64,000 bases of DNA from NCBI RefSeq assembly GCF_002836205.1, contig NZ_PJBE01000012.1:620001-684000 (forward strand). The letters are read 5' to 3'. Within the stretch, counting starts at the first letter, position 1. Each line of letters begins with the position of its first letter. The notes below the pieces were generated by a model. That model worked only from the letters and a program-made list of their open reading frames with translations, did not search any database and was not told where the DNA came from. Positions 34,135-43,439 of the stretch are shown one piece after another. The position numbers were made by a program, and so were the translations under genes. The DNA comes from Shewanella sp. Choline-02u-19. Lineage in GTDB: Bacteria; Pseudomonadota; Gammaproteobacteria; Enterobacterales; Shewanellaceae.

Positions 34135-36639
34135 GTGACTTCATTACCCATTCAAACGTTACTACAACCAATCAGATCCGCCTTTAATCAGTGTAATCAA
34201 ATTATACTTGAGGCGCCGACAGGTGCGGGTAAATCAACAGCACTGCCGCTAGCGATGCTAGATTGGGATGAAATTGACGGCAAGATTTTAATGCTAGAGC
34301 CGCGCAGAGTAGCGGCGCGTAATGTCGCCCAGTTTATAGCGCTCAAGCGTGGCTGCACGCTGGGCGGTGAAGTGGGTTATCGGGTACGAGGTGAGTCAAA
34401 GATTAGCCGTGATACTCGTTTAGAAATTGTCACAGAAGGCGTGCTCACTCGGATGATCCAGCGTGACCCTGAGCTCACTGGGATCGCATTGGTTATTTTC
34501 GATGAGATCCACGAACGTCATCTCACCACAGATCTCGGCTTGGCGCTGGCGTTGGAGATCCAATCGAGTTTTCGCGAAGACTTAAAAATATTGGCGATGT
34601 CAGCAACCTTGTCGGGGTTACCACTTGCTAAGCTCATGCCTGATGCGACCACGCTGAGCAGTGAAGGCCGCAGTTTTCCGGTCGAGCAAAGCTATCGCGC
34701 CGCGCCAGTACAATCTTTATGGCTAGATCATATGGCCAAAGTGATCCTTGAGGCGTTAGCGTCGCAAACGACAGGTTCTTTACTGGCATTTTTACCAGGG
34801 CAAGGTGAGATCAGAAGATTACAAAATCTGCTCACGCCTCGTTTGGACCCGATTAAATTTAGCATCTGTCCTTTATATGGCAGCTTGCCTGCCAAGGTGC
34901 AAGATCTGGCGATTGCACCGCCAGCCTCAGGGATACGTAAAGTGGTACTGGCCACCAACGTTGCCGAATCGAGTTTGACCATTGAAGGCATAACACAAGT
35001 CGTCGATTCTGGTTATAAACGGCAAGCCAGTTTTAACCCTAGAACGGGCGGCACAAGACTGTCGCTTAAACGGATCAGTCAGGCCTCTGCTGCGCAACGT
35101 AGTGGCCGTGCAGGACGTTTAATGGCAGGTTTTAGTACTCGACTCTGGAGCCAAGAGGAGCACGGCAGGCTGATCCAAGCCGATGAACCCGAGATCGTCC
35201 ACACCGACCTAATCTCGATGGTGCTTGATGGCGCCTATTGGGGCGTTAAGTCCCTAAAAGAACTCCCCATGCTGACACTGCCATCCAAGGCTAATGAGAA
35301 TATTAGTTGGCAGTTACTCACTTCCCTTGAAATGGTAGACAGCAAACGCGTTATAACCGCTCATGGCAGGGCCGCTTACGAGTTGGGCTGCCAGCCGCGT
35401 TTAGCGCATATGTTGTTGAAGGCTAAAAGCTTATCAATGCAAAATGGTGACGATGATTTAGCAATATTGGCATGCATTATTGCGGGCACATTAGAGTCTA
35501 GAGGTCGTAGTCGCAAAGGCTGTGATATTAGCCATTATTTTGCCGAAGCATTAGCTTCTGAATCTGCAAAGCAGATCCGCCAATGGCTCAAAACTTTGGG
35601 TCTTTCAGTAGGATCAAACCACACGCTAACGACTGTGGCTCGACAGGCAGCGAGTGATGATATTTCACTGTTATTGGCGTTCGCCTACCCAGACAGAGTA
35701 GCCCGTAGGCGCGGAGTGAGTGGTTACCAACTTGCAAGCGGTTCAGGCGTTGAATTGGCCGCTGATGATGCACTCTCTGGGCAAGCTTGGTTAGTGATTG
35801 CAGACTTTCAAGAAACTGAAGGCCGCAGCCACGGTAAAGTGTATCTCGCTAGCGCGTTGAATGAACAATTATTGGCAGGCCAACTGTCAGGTTTAGTTGA
35901 AACCATAGAATATTGTGGTTGGGATGACAGTAAAGGCCGATTCTTTGCTGAAACACAGCGAAAAGTGGGACAAATTTTACTGAGTAAAACGCCGATAAAA
36001 AATCTCGACAAGCGGCTTATTAAAAACGCTATTGTGGAACAAATCAGCCTTAACGGTCTTGGCTTACTTAAGTTTGATGAGCGCATTGAGCAGTTACGCT
36101 ATCGAGTGGCTATCGCCGCTAATTTGGATACGTCGCACGAGTGGCCATTACTTGATGATGATACGTTAATCGTTCAGTTAGATGACTGGCTTAAACCCTA
36201 TTTAGATGATGTGCGCAATTTGACGCAATTGCAGCAAGTCGATTGCTACACGCTACTGCTAAACCAAATGCCGTGGGCTACTCAAAAGCACCTTGAGACT
36301 TTATTGCCGACCAAGTGGCTTATGGCGACAGGTACCCATGCCAAGATTGAATACGACAGCGACGGACGTGGGCGACTCAGTGTTAGGCTACAAGAGGCCT
36401 TAGGTATGCAGGAAAGTCCTAAACTGGCGCAGGGAAAGTTAGTGGTCACTATGGAGCTATTGTCTCCAGCACGTAGACCTTTGGCGTTAACAGCTGATCT
36501 TGCCAGTTTTTGGCAAGGGCCTTATGAACATGTCAAAAAAGAGATGAAAGGGCGTTATCCTAGGCATCTATGGCCAGATGATCCGGCTAATACTCAGCCG
36601 ACTAAATTTACCAAGAAGAAGACGTTCGCCCAAAAGTAA
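34135..36639 (+). CDS. hrpB: ATP-dependent RNA helicase HrpB (DEAH-box)
   Basis: The 834-residue helicase has Walker A APTGAGKSTALPL (about 28-40), DEIH in IFDEIHERHLTTD, SAT in LAMSATLSG, motif V-VI TNVAESSLTIEGI and SAAQRSGRAGR, then the helicase-associated and HrpB C-terminal domains. The length is near that of E. coli HrpB (809). The start is GTG at 34135, giving MTSLPIQTLLQPIR, which lines up with the E. coli N-terminus. No close ribosome-binding site is evident. The cellular role is unknown. Confidence 0.93.
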   Translation: MTSLPIQTLLQPIRSAFNQCNQIILEAPTGAGKSTALPLAMLDWDEIDGKILMLEPRRVAARNVAQFIALKRGCTLGGEVGYRVRGESKISRDTRLEIVTEGVLTRMIQRDPELTGIALVIFDEIHERHLTTDLGLALALEIQSSFREDLKILAMSATLSGLPLAKLMPDATTLSSEGRSFPVEQSYRAAPVQSLWLDHMAKVILEALASQTTGSLLAFLPGQGEIRRLQNLLTPRLDPIKFSICPLYGSLPAKVQDLAIAPPASGIRKVVLATNVAESSLTIEGITQVVDSGYKRQASFNPRTGGTRLSLKRISQASAAQRSGRAGRLMAGFSTRLWSQEEHGRLIQADEPEIVHTDLISMVLDGAYWGVKSLKELPMLTLPSKANENISWQLLTSLEMVDSKRVITAHGRAAYELGCQPRLAHMLLKAKSLSMQNGDDDLAILACIIAGTLESRGRSRKGCDISHYFAEALASESAKQIRQWLKTLGLSVGSNHTLTTVARQAASDDISLLLAFAYPDRVARRRGVSGYQLASGSGVELAADDALSGQAWLVIADFQETEGRSHGKVYLASALNEQLLAGQLSGLVETIEYCGWDDSKGRFFAETQRKVGQILLSKTPIKNLDKRLIKNAIVEQISLNGLGLLKFDERIEQLRYRVAIAANLDTSHEWPLLDDDTLIVQLDDWLKPYLDDVRNLTQLQQVDCYTLLLNQMPWATQKHLETLLPTKWLMATGTHAKIEYDSDGRGRLSVRLQEALGMQESPKLAQGKLVVTMELLSPARRPLALTADLASFWQGPYEHVKKEMKGRYPRHLWPDDPANTQPTKFTKKKTFAQK

Positions 36640-37400
36640 TTTTGGCTAATTAGAATTGGGTTTAGTTAAAATCAGCATTTAGTTTATTGCTTTTAAAGCT
36701 GCGGCTTCGCGGCCGAGAACGTTGTGGCGTTTTGCCTACATCAAAGACAGAAGTAATCAAACTTCGTTTGATAAAGGTCGTGAGTTTCCAGCTCACACTC
36801 GGGCAAAAGGGGATCAACAGCAATCCCCTCTTGCCTAATTCTTACAAAAGAAGTCCCGTGCCGCCCCGACGAAGTTGTTTATCCTCCGTCATTTTCGAAA
36901 ACCCCTATCGCCTCATATTCGCCATCCATGGCTCACCTAAGGCTATCTCGGCATTCATGCCTCAATCACGTGATTATCTTCAATGACCTCGGCAACTTCG
37001 ATGGGGAATCAATGTTTTCTGATAGTTTTGCGGCGCGGTGATTTGTTTATTCTTAAATTGAGAACTCAAATGGTGAACTGTTGTGCTTTTCAAACTCAGT
37101 GTAGATGCGGCCAAGGCCTTCGGAAACAGGGCGTATTCTGTTCCATACAGGATTTGGTATTCCCTCCGTCCATGGAGGTTAAATGTCTCAGGGACCCTCT
37201 CTTTTATAAAGAGCTGCAGCGAACCTCAGCTGCGTCTGTACATACGCAGACCGCAGTTCATAGGAGCCACTTTGGTCAGCAGCTAACGCATTTATGCCCC
37301 TTTCCAAGTTAGAGTATTAGCTCATCACATTTCAATTCTAGGCATTTCAACTACTTTTTCTAATCGGTGTCGTGCTCTGAAAAGAGGGCTTACCAAATAA
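36640..37400. other. Hairpin-rich region without convincing gene
   Basis: Behind hrpB lie 760 bases with several short ORFs that have no ribosome-binding sites and odd compositions. The first part (36700-36840) is a chain of hairpins: CGGC/GCCG near 36702, ATCAAAC-ttc-GTTTGAT at 36756-36772, GTGAG/CTCAC near 36780-36796, and a strong stem GGCAAAAGGGGAT/ATCCCCTCTTGCC at 36802-36834. GC content is higher than in neighbouring gaps. It may be a dispersed repeat, a decayed gene or a structured RNA. Confidence 0.4.
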
Positions 37401-37433
37401 AAAGCAGAGTCCTATAATCGTCCTCTGCTTTTA
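37401..37433. terminator. Terminator behind the MDR oxidoreductase gene
   Basis: AAAAGCAGAG and CTCTGCTTTT (37401-37410, 37424-37433) make a 10-bp stem; on the minus strand T-rich sequence follows. It lies 20 bases past the leftward oxidoreductase stop codon. Confidence 0.8.
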
Positions 37434-37453
37434 TTCAATCAGTTAGTGCGTGA

Positions 37454-38581
37454 TTATCCTTGAGGTGTAATTAAGTACTTCTCACCTGTCGCTTGTTTAG
37501 AATAAGACGCTATTGATTGTAATTTTAATACTTCTGCTAATGACACTTCATGTGTGTAGTGGCTAGCAAAAGTGGTGCTGATCTCTTCTGCAACGCGTTG
37601 ACGCATCGCAATCACTGTTTTAGTTCCTAGTTTACCGAGTGCATTGAATAACAAGAATCCATTGATACCCCATGCAAAACCGAAGTTATGATTTAGCGTA
37701 ATAGGTCTACGGTCTAATGCGCCATAGATGTAAACTTGTTTGAAAATGTCTGAGCCATATACGCTGTGCTCTGTCATATCACGTGCAGCAGCAACTTCCA
37801 TACAGTTAAGAATGTCACTGGTTAATTGACCGCCACCAATGGGGTCAAACGCAATCGTTGCACCCGTTTCAATAATTGCCGCGGTTAAGTCAGCAAGAAA
37901 GGTATCACTACTTGAGTTAACAACATATTTTGCGCCCATATCACGCAACAGCGTTTCTTGTTCTGCTTTACGTACTATGTTAATTAAATCGACGCCATCG
38001 GCAATACAAATACGGTTTAACATTTGACCAAGGTTAGACGCAGCTGCCGCATGAATGATGGCCTTATGGCCTTCAGCGCGCATGGTTTCAACCATCGCTA
38101 ATGCGGTAAGCGGGTTAACAAAAGAAGATGCGCCTTCTTTAGCCGTAGTGCCTTCTTTTAACTCTAAACAGCTTTGCACATTAGCGCATATAAATTGACG
38201 ATAAGTCCCACCACCAATCACTGCAACAGTCTTACCCATTAATGCTTGTGCCGCAGGTGATGAACCTGCTGCAACTACAGTTCCAGCACCTTCATTGCCA
38301 ACTGGAGTTGATTTACCCACACGGGTTTTAACCGCAGGCATGAATTTAGCGGGAACATCAGCTGTAATGACAGGGCTTTGCTCTGAGCCTGATTGTGTCG
38401 CTGTTGTCATATCAGCAGCGCTGAACAAAACGGCTAAATCTGACGGGTTCAATGGTGCTGCTTCAATGCGAATAACCACTTCATCGGCAGAAGGTTGTGG
38501 CATGTCGATGTCTTTTAAAGCCAGTGTTAATTTATTATCTTGGCTGATTGTTGAAGTCAGTTGAATGTTGGTATCTTTCAT
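37454..38581 (-). CDS. MDR-family (zinc-type) alcohol dehydrogenase/quinone reductase
   Basis: The 375-residue protein has the GroES-like N-terminal domain (DEVVIRIEAAPLNPSDLAVLF, GNEGAGTVVAAG) and a Rossmann domain (KAIIHAAAASNLGQMLNRICIADGVDLINIVR; the usual AAAGGVG-type loop reads AAAASNLGQ). Structural zinc cysteines are absent, as in quinone-oxidoreductase-like members. Substrate cannot be deduced. It lies 120 bases downstream of a GST gene on the same strand, and a LysR gene is divergent from that GST, so the three may form a small detoxification unit. Confidence 0.78.
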   Translation of the reverse strand: MKDTNIQLTSTISQDNKLTLALKDIDMPQPSADEVVIRIEAAPLNPSDLAVLFSAADMTTATQSGSEQSPVITADVPAKFMPAVKTRVGKSTPVGNEGAGTVVAAGSSPAAQALMGKTVAVIGGGTYRQFICANVQSCLELKEGTTAKEGASSFVNPLTALAMVETMRAEGHKAIIHAAAASNLGQMLNRICIADGVDLINIVRKAEQETLLRDMGAKYVVNSSSDTFLADLTAAIIETGATIAFDPIGGGQLTSDILNCMEVAAARDMTEHSVYGSDIFKQVYIYGALDRRPITLNHNFGFAWGINGFLLFNALGKLGTKTVIAMRQRVAEEISTTFASHYTHEVSLAEVLKLQSIASYSKQATGEKYLITPQG

Positions 38582-38701
38582 GCCGTTTGCTCCTGCAAAT
38601 AACTAAATTCGTTGAACCAATAACGTGATTGTATTGGCCGTAATTTGTTCGTAATTAATTTAAGTCAATATTTTAGTATTGGTTGTTTTTATCGCTAAGC
38701 A

Positions 38702-39379
38702 CTATTGTGCATTTGCTGCTTGAAACTGAGCTTTTACCTTTTGGAGAAACTCGGGCATGTTTGCTAGGCGATCTGCCTCTACGCTTTGGGCAATGGCGGA
38801 CTGACTCATTGAGGTGTTCCACTCTTTCATTCCAGGAACCTCTGCAAGTATGTCCCAATCAAGTTGGCTAGAGCCAAAGGCGCTAACGATGGTGTTTACG
38901 TAATAAACGTAGATGTCAGCCATGGTGAATTGTTCACCTGCTATCCAAGGTGAAAACTGGCACAAGCGACTTAAGGACGTAATTCCACGGTTTAATACTT
39001 GGCGAACTTCAACCTTAACTGCGTCAGGTGCTGCCGTGCCTGACAACGCATAAGGTATTAGTCGTCTGCTTGGCAGTTCAAAATAAAGCTCTGCTATTTT
39101 CATTATTTGACGCACAACCGCACGTTCTGTGGCATTTACAGGGTAGAGAGGGCTGACAGGGTACGTCTCTTCAATAAAGTCACAAATCACACTCGACTCT
39201 GAAATATGAAGGCCTTCAGACGTTGTGACTACAGGAACCTTGCCGGCAGGACTAATTGCCATTAACTCATCACTACCACCGTAAATCAGGTTTTCTTCAA
39301 ACGGCAGTTCTTTGTGTAGCAGTACATGTTTCACTAGGTTGTAATAGTTGCTAGCGGCAAAACCGTGCAAAGTCATCAT
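38702..39379 (-). CDS. Glutathione S-transferase family protein
   Basis: The 225-residue protein has the N-terminal thioredoxin-like domain (MMTLHGFAASNYYNLVKHVLLHKELPFEE, with GKVPVVTTSEGLHISESSVICDFIEE near 50-75, the glutathione-binding ES motif) and a helical C-terminal domain. I start at the ATG at 39379, behind GGAA, because the N-terminus then matches the family; a frame extension to 39433 is not needed. It is divergent from a LysR regulator and upstream of the oxidoreductase. Confidence 0.82.
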   Translation of the reverse strand: MMTLHGFAASNYYNLVKHVLLHKELPFEENLIYGGSDELMAISPAGKVPVVTTSEGLHISESSVICDFIEETYPVSPLYPVNATERAVVRQIMKIAELYFELPSRRLIPYALSGTAAPDAVKVEVRQVLNRGITSLSRLCQFSPWIAGEQFTMADIYVYYVNTIVSAFGSSQLDWDILAEVPGMKEWNTSMSQSAIAQSVEADRLANMPEFLQKVKAQFQAANAQ

Positions 39380-39612
39380 AAATAAGTTTCCGTCATAAAC
39401 GTAAAGGTGGTTTCTTTTGCCAGCAAAGCGCAATTAACGTCCAGTCTTTATCACGCTGCAACAAGGTCATGGTTGCAATGTTTAAGTTAAACCTATTATT
39501 ACTTGTTTTAATCAGGTTATATATATGGGGAAATACCAATCACTATTGCTTTAAAGACAATAATGAGCGGTAATAATTAAATACTCAGATATTCATTTAA
39601 TGGAGAAGCCTG

Positions 39613-40524
39613 TTGGATCATCTACGTGCAATACGCTATTTCAGTAAAGTCGTCGAAACGGGTAGCTTTACCAAGGCTGCAAGTACTTTCAATGTGCCGC
39701 CATCTTCGTTGTCGAGACGAGTTGCTGATCTCGAAAAGAGTCTAGGAGCGACACTGTTAAAGCGTTCGACTCGAATCGTGAAACTGACAGAAGTGGGGCA
39801 AATTTATTATAACGATGTCCAACAAATATTGAATCAACTAGAACAAAGCAATGAAACGGTTCGGTGTTACCAAACAACGCCGATGGGGCGTTTACGTATC
39901 AGTTCGATGGTGGGTTTTGGTGACAAGATATTGCTTCCTTTGTTAGATGAATTCAGTGAGTTATATCCTGAAATTGTATTAGATGTCAGTTTAAGTGACG
40001 AGCTATCGACACTTGGACGTGACGATGTGGATATTGCTATTCGCGGTGGTTACGCTCCAAATGAACGAGTGTTAGCGATAAGACTCATGGACAATGGTTT
40101 TATTCCTGTCGCTTCACCAAGTTATTTAGAGAAGTACGGAGTGCCTAATAATGCGATGGAATTAAAGCAACATAATGGCCTTTACTTTAAAGCGCCATCA
40201 GGGCCAACGCCTTGGTTATGTCATATGAACGGTCAATGGCATGATGTTTCAGGGCCAGCGGTCGCGATTTCAAATAACGGACCTTGGTTGGCAAAAAAAG
40301 CCTGTAGCGGTGAGGGTATTTTAATGTCTACTCGATGGGCGTTAGCGCCATATCTAGAGTCTGGAGAATTACATGAACTTAAGTTTGAGCATGAGTTAGC
40401 TATCAATCAAAATGCTGATATGGCCGTTTATCTGTTGTATCAAAAACAGCGCTACTTAGTTCCAAAAGTAAAAGCGGCAGTAGACTTTCTAGTTGAAAGA
40501 ATAAAAGTAACAATTGAGAGTTGA
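39613..40524 (+). CDS. LysR-type transcriptional regulator, TTG start
   Basis: The 303-residue protein has an N-terminal helix-turn-helix (AIRYFSKVVETGSFTKAASTFNVPPSSLSRRVADLE) and a periplasmic-binding-like effector domain (GRLRISSMVGFGDKILLPLLDEF, IAIRGG). The start is TTG at 39613 with GGAG 7 bases ahead. It is divergent from the GST gene, whose control is the natural guess. It belongs to the same branch as the LysR at 45074, which shares ILPLVTRF-type and Y..KYGVP wording. Confidence 0.88.
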   Translation: MDHLRAIRYFSKVVETGSFTKAASTFNVPPSSLSRRVADLEKSLGATLLKRSTRIVKLTEVGQIYYNDVQQILNQLEQSNETVRCYQTTPMGRLRISSMVGFGDKILLPLLDEFSELYPEIVLDVSLSDELSTLGRDDVDIAIRGGYAPNERVLAIRLMDNGFIPVASPSYLEKYGVPNNAMELKQHNGLYFKAPSGPTPWLCHMNGQWHDVSGPAVAISNNGPWLAKKACSGEGILMSTRWALAPYLESGELHELKFEHELAINQNADMAVYLLYQKQRYLVPKVKAAVDFLVERIKVTIES

Positions 40525-40751
40525 GCAAGTACTTTGGGGTCAGTTTTTGTATTTTGCACGATACAGAAGGGGCCTGCAGATTAAGGACTTAACATAAACT
40601 AAGTTACTTTTTCTAATCAATGTCAGGTTAACTAGAACTAATGCTCTAACGCACTTTTGTTCAAAAACGTGTTTAGCAACTCTCCAAAAACAGTATCTAA
40701 CAATCATCAAACCCTGCATCGAGAAGAAAAAATTCGCCGCCGAATAACCTT
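40525..40751. other. Gap between convergent LysR genes
   Basis: No ORF, terminator with T-tract or repeat is seen here; the 23-bp tandem repeat begins directly after it. Confidence 0.35.
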
Positions 40752-40889
40752 TAACTCTCTTGGTTAAAGGCCCCCTAATTATCTTGGTTAAAGGCTCCTA
40801 ACTCTCTGGTTAAAGGTTTCTAACCCTCTTAGTTAAAGACTTCTAACTCTCTTGGTTAAAGACTTCTAACCCTCTTGGCTAAAGACTTC
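40752..40889. repeat. 22-24-bp tandem repeat, six copies, ending inside a LysR gene
   Basis: Units start TAACTCTCTTGGTTAAAG (or a variant) at 40752, 40776, 40799, 40821, 40844 and 40867. The last one encodes, on the minus strand, the final codons EVFSQEG and stop of the LysR gene at 40866; the others are copies beyond its stop. Copies differ more the farther they are from the gene. Confidence 0.92.
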
Positions 40890-41807
40890 ATTAAACACTG
40901 TTTTTAATAGCTCGATTTTACTGGTCTCTCGTGGATTGTGCTTGGACACCATCGATAAGCTGAACTGATAACGGGCGCTGCTGCGGTGAATAATCTTCAG
41001 TTGGTTGGCTGCTAACTCTTGTTTTATGTAACTGAGTGGCAGATAGCCGATATAGCAGCCAGAGAGTATTAAGGTTTTACGGGTATCAAACTGATAAGCC
41101 TTGGCTGATAAATTTAACTGTTTTAATTGCTCTTTACCCTCCAAATCAATATCAATCCCGGGGTGAACTGCGGGGGTTAACGCCAACATTTCAGCGCTGA
41201 TCTCGGTGTCACTAAGTTGGAAAAATGGATGAGAGTCGCTGCAACAAAGGTACATAGGTTCGTTGTAAATCGTTTGGTAATCTAGCCCTTCGACCTGCTG
41301 ATAACTGGGCAGTAAACCGATATGGGCTTTTTCTTTAAGTAGGCATTTTTCAATATGTTTAAGCGCTTCATTGTCGAGTACAAGGTGCAATTGAGGTTGG
41401 GTGGTATGGATCCTTCTCACCACTTCGGCTAACTTAATCTGCATGCGAGAATCGAGTTGGTCGGCACATAATATAATGAGCTCACCACTTAACTCTTCTC
41501 CTAAGCCATTAATGAGCCTTGAAAAATCATTCAGCGAATCAAATAGCTCGATGCAGGCATGATATACCGCCTGACCGTCTTCCGTTAATGCAAACCCCCC
41601 GCGGCCTCGACTGCATAATTTAAGCTTCATGCGACTTTCTAGGTTTGACATATGCACGCTAATGGTTGAGCGGGTCACACCAAGTTCAACTTCCGATGCT
41701 GAAAAACCGCCGTTCTCAACCACGGTTCTGAAAATACGCAGCAAACGTAGATCATATTCAGTCACCGCTTTTGGAATGATGGAGCTTTTATGCGTCGTCT
41801 TAATCAA
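40866..41807 (-). CDS. LysR-type regulator, probably of gabDT
   Basis: The 313-residue protein has a helix-turn-helix (DLRLLRIFRTVVENGGFSASEVELGVTRSTISVHMSNLESRM, about 19-60) and an effector domain (GELIILCADQLDSRMQIKLAEVV). It is divergent from gabD with a 170-base spacer holding a 29-bp palindrome, the classic LysR layout, so control of gabD-gabT is likely. Its last codons are part of a tandem repeat. No ligand can be named; GABA or succinate semialdehyde are plausible. Confidence 0.85.
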   Translation of the reverse strand: MIKTTHKSSIIPKAVTEYDLRLLRIFRTVVENGGFSASEVELGVTRSTISVHMSNLESRMKLKLCSRGRGGFALTEDGQAVYHACIELFDSLNDFSRLINGLGEELSGELIILCADQLDSRMQIKLAEVVRRIHTTQPQLHLVLDNEALKHIEKCLLKEKAHIGLLPSYQQVEGLDYQTIYNEPMYLCCSDSHPFFQLSDTEISAEMLALTPAVHPGIDIDLEGKEQLKQLNLSAKAYQFDTRKTLILSGCYIGYLPLSYIKQELAANQLKIIHRSSARYQFSLSMVSKHNPRETSKIELLKTVFNEVFSQEG

Positions 41808-41880
41808 ATGATCACCTACAGAAATATAATGTTTGATAGCGGTAAAACATAAGGTTTATTGTTTTGTATTTAACCTGAGT

Positions 41881-41909
41881 TCATTTTGCTATTCAATAGC
41901 AATATGAAT
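41881..41909. promoter_or_regulatory. 29-bp palindrome, candidate LysR operator
   Basis: TTGCTATTCAATAGCAA (41887-41903) is a perfect dyad around a central C, extended by TTCAT and ATGAA with one mismatch to 41881-41909. It lies 73 bases before gabD and 74 after the divergent LysR start, where LysR proteins usually bind. Confidence 0.6.
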
Positions 41910-41981
41910 TTTTAGTATCCGTTTCATTTTTAATGAACAAACGGGTGCCACCATCAGATGAAACAGCCCGCTGGAGTGATT

Positions 41982-43439
41982 ATGCAACAAGTTAACGATT
42001 CTGGATTAGTTAAGCTCAGCTCATACATTGACGGTCAATGGATTGAAGGGGCTACGCGTTTTGATGTTATCAACCCTGCCAATGACCAAGTTGTGGCACA
42101 AGTCAGTAATGCTGGCATCGAAGAAACTAAAGCCGCGGTATTAGCCGCTAAAAAAGCGCTACCTGCTTGGTCTAAGAAGTCAGCCAATGAACGCGCGGTT
42201 ATTATGCGTCGTTGGTTTAATCTGATGATGGAAAGCCAAGATGATCTCGGTCGAATCTTGACGTTGGAGCAAGGCAAGCCTTTAGCCGAAGCCAAAGGTG
42301 AAATCGCCTATGGTGCCGCCTTTATTGATTGGTTTGCGGAAGAGGGTAAACGTGTCTATGGCGATACGATTCCTGGACCCGCGGGTGATAAGCGCATCAT
42401 AGTGATTAAGCAGCCCGTTGGCGTCGTGGCCTCTATTACACCTTGGAATTTCCCCAATGCCATGATTGCTCGTAAAGCGGCGGCGGCGCTGGCTGCAGGA
42501 TGCACTTTTGTAGTGCGCCCATCACCTATTACGCCTTTATCGGCGCTGGCGATGGCAGAACTTGCACAGCGTGCTGGTGTGCCTGCAGGGGTATTGAATG
42601 TGGTTGTGGGTGAAGATGCTGTTGGCATGGGTAAAGTGCTGACTCAGCACCCTGATGTCGCCAAGTTTACCTTCACGGGATCGACTGCCGTGGGTAAGAT
42701 ACTGATGACCCAAGCTGCTAGCACAGTGAAAAAAATCTCTATGGAGCTAGGTGGAAATGCGCCCTTTATTGTGTTTGATGACGCCGATATTGATGCGGCG
42801 GTGCAGGGGGCAATGATCTCTAAATATCGAAATGCTGGACAAACCTGTGTGTGCACCAATCGTATTTTGCTGCAAAAGGGCATAGCCCAAGAGTTTACCG
42901 ATAAGTTTGCCAGTGCAGTGGCTGAGCTTAAGATGGGGGATGGATTTACTGAGGGCGTCAATTTAGGCCCGATGATCACATCACAAGCGCTGGCTGGCGT
43001 ACATCAACTGGTGCAAGAAACTATCGCGGCGGGTGCCAAACTCATTGCTGGAGGCAAGCATGGCGCTGCGGGCAATAACTTCTATGAGCCGACTATTTTA
43101 ACGGATGTGACCAATGATATGCCATTGGCAAGTAATGAAATTTTTGGACCAGTAGCCCCCATTATCACCTTCGATACCGAAGAAGAGGCTATTAAATTGG
43201 CCAATGACACTGAGTACGGCTTAGCGGCGTACTTCTATTCCAGAGACATTGGCCGAGTATGGCGCGTCGGTGAAGCATTGGAGTACGGCATGGTCGGTGT
43301 AAACGAAGGGATTATCTCAAATGCAGCGGCGCCGTTTGGTGGTGTTAAGCAATCGGGAAATGGTCGCGAAGGTTCTAAATATGGCCTGGATGATTATATG
43401 GAAATCAAATATCTGTGCATGGGTGGCTTAGACCGCTAA
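41982..43439 (+). CDS. gabD: Succinate-semialdehyde dehydrogenase (GabD)
   Basis: The 485-residue aldehyde dehydrogenase oxidises succinate semialdehyde to succinate with NAD(P)+. It shows TPWNFPNAMIARKAAAALAAGC, FTGSTAVGK, SMELGGNAPFIVFDDAD (general-base Glu), the catalytic Cys289 in GQTCVCTNR and FGPVAPI. The NADP-site lysine of the usual KP-motif is replaced by Arg179 (VVRPSPITP). The start at 41982 has GGAG 5 bases ahead; the ATG at 41958 has none. The 3' end is copied twice behind the stop. It is 150 bases upstream of gabT. Confidence 0.9.
   Translation: MQQVNDSGLVKLSSYIDGQWIEGATRFDVINPANDQVVAQVSNAGIEETKAAVLAAKKALPAWSKKSANERAVIMRRWFNLMMESQDDLGRILTLEQGKPLAEAKGEIAYGAAFIDWFAEEGKRVYGDTIPGPAGDKRIIVIKQPVGVVASITPWNFPNAMIARKAAAALAAGCTFVVRPSPITPLSALAMAELAQRAGVPAGVLNVVVGEDAVGMGKVLTQHPDVAKFTFTGSTAVGKILMTQAASTVKKISMELGGNAPFIVFDDADIDAAVQGAMISKYRNAGQTCVCTNRILLQKGIAQEFTDKFASAVAELKMGDGFTEGVNLGPMITSQALAGVHQLVQETIAAGAKLIAGGKHGAAGNNFYEPTILTDVTNDMPLASNEIFGPVAPIITFDTEEEAIKLANDTEYGLAAYFYSRDIGRVWRVGEALEYGMVGVNEGIISNAAAPFGGVKQSGNGREGSKYGLDDYMEIKYLCMGGLDR

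Noticed and set aside
36687..37312. Two overlapping ORFs of about 100 codons
   Set aside because: No ribosome-binding sites, improbable composition and strong hairpins across the frame; not listed as genes.
40752..40889. Short regular repeats suggesting a CRISPR array
   Set aside because: The units are directly adjacent with no spacers, and no cas genes are present.
41958..41981. Earlier ATG start of gabD
   Set aside because: It has no ribosome-binding site, while the ATG at 41982 has GGAG at a good distance.
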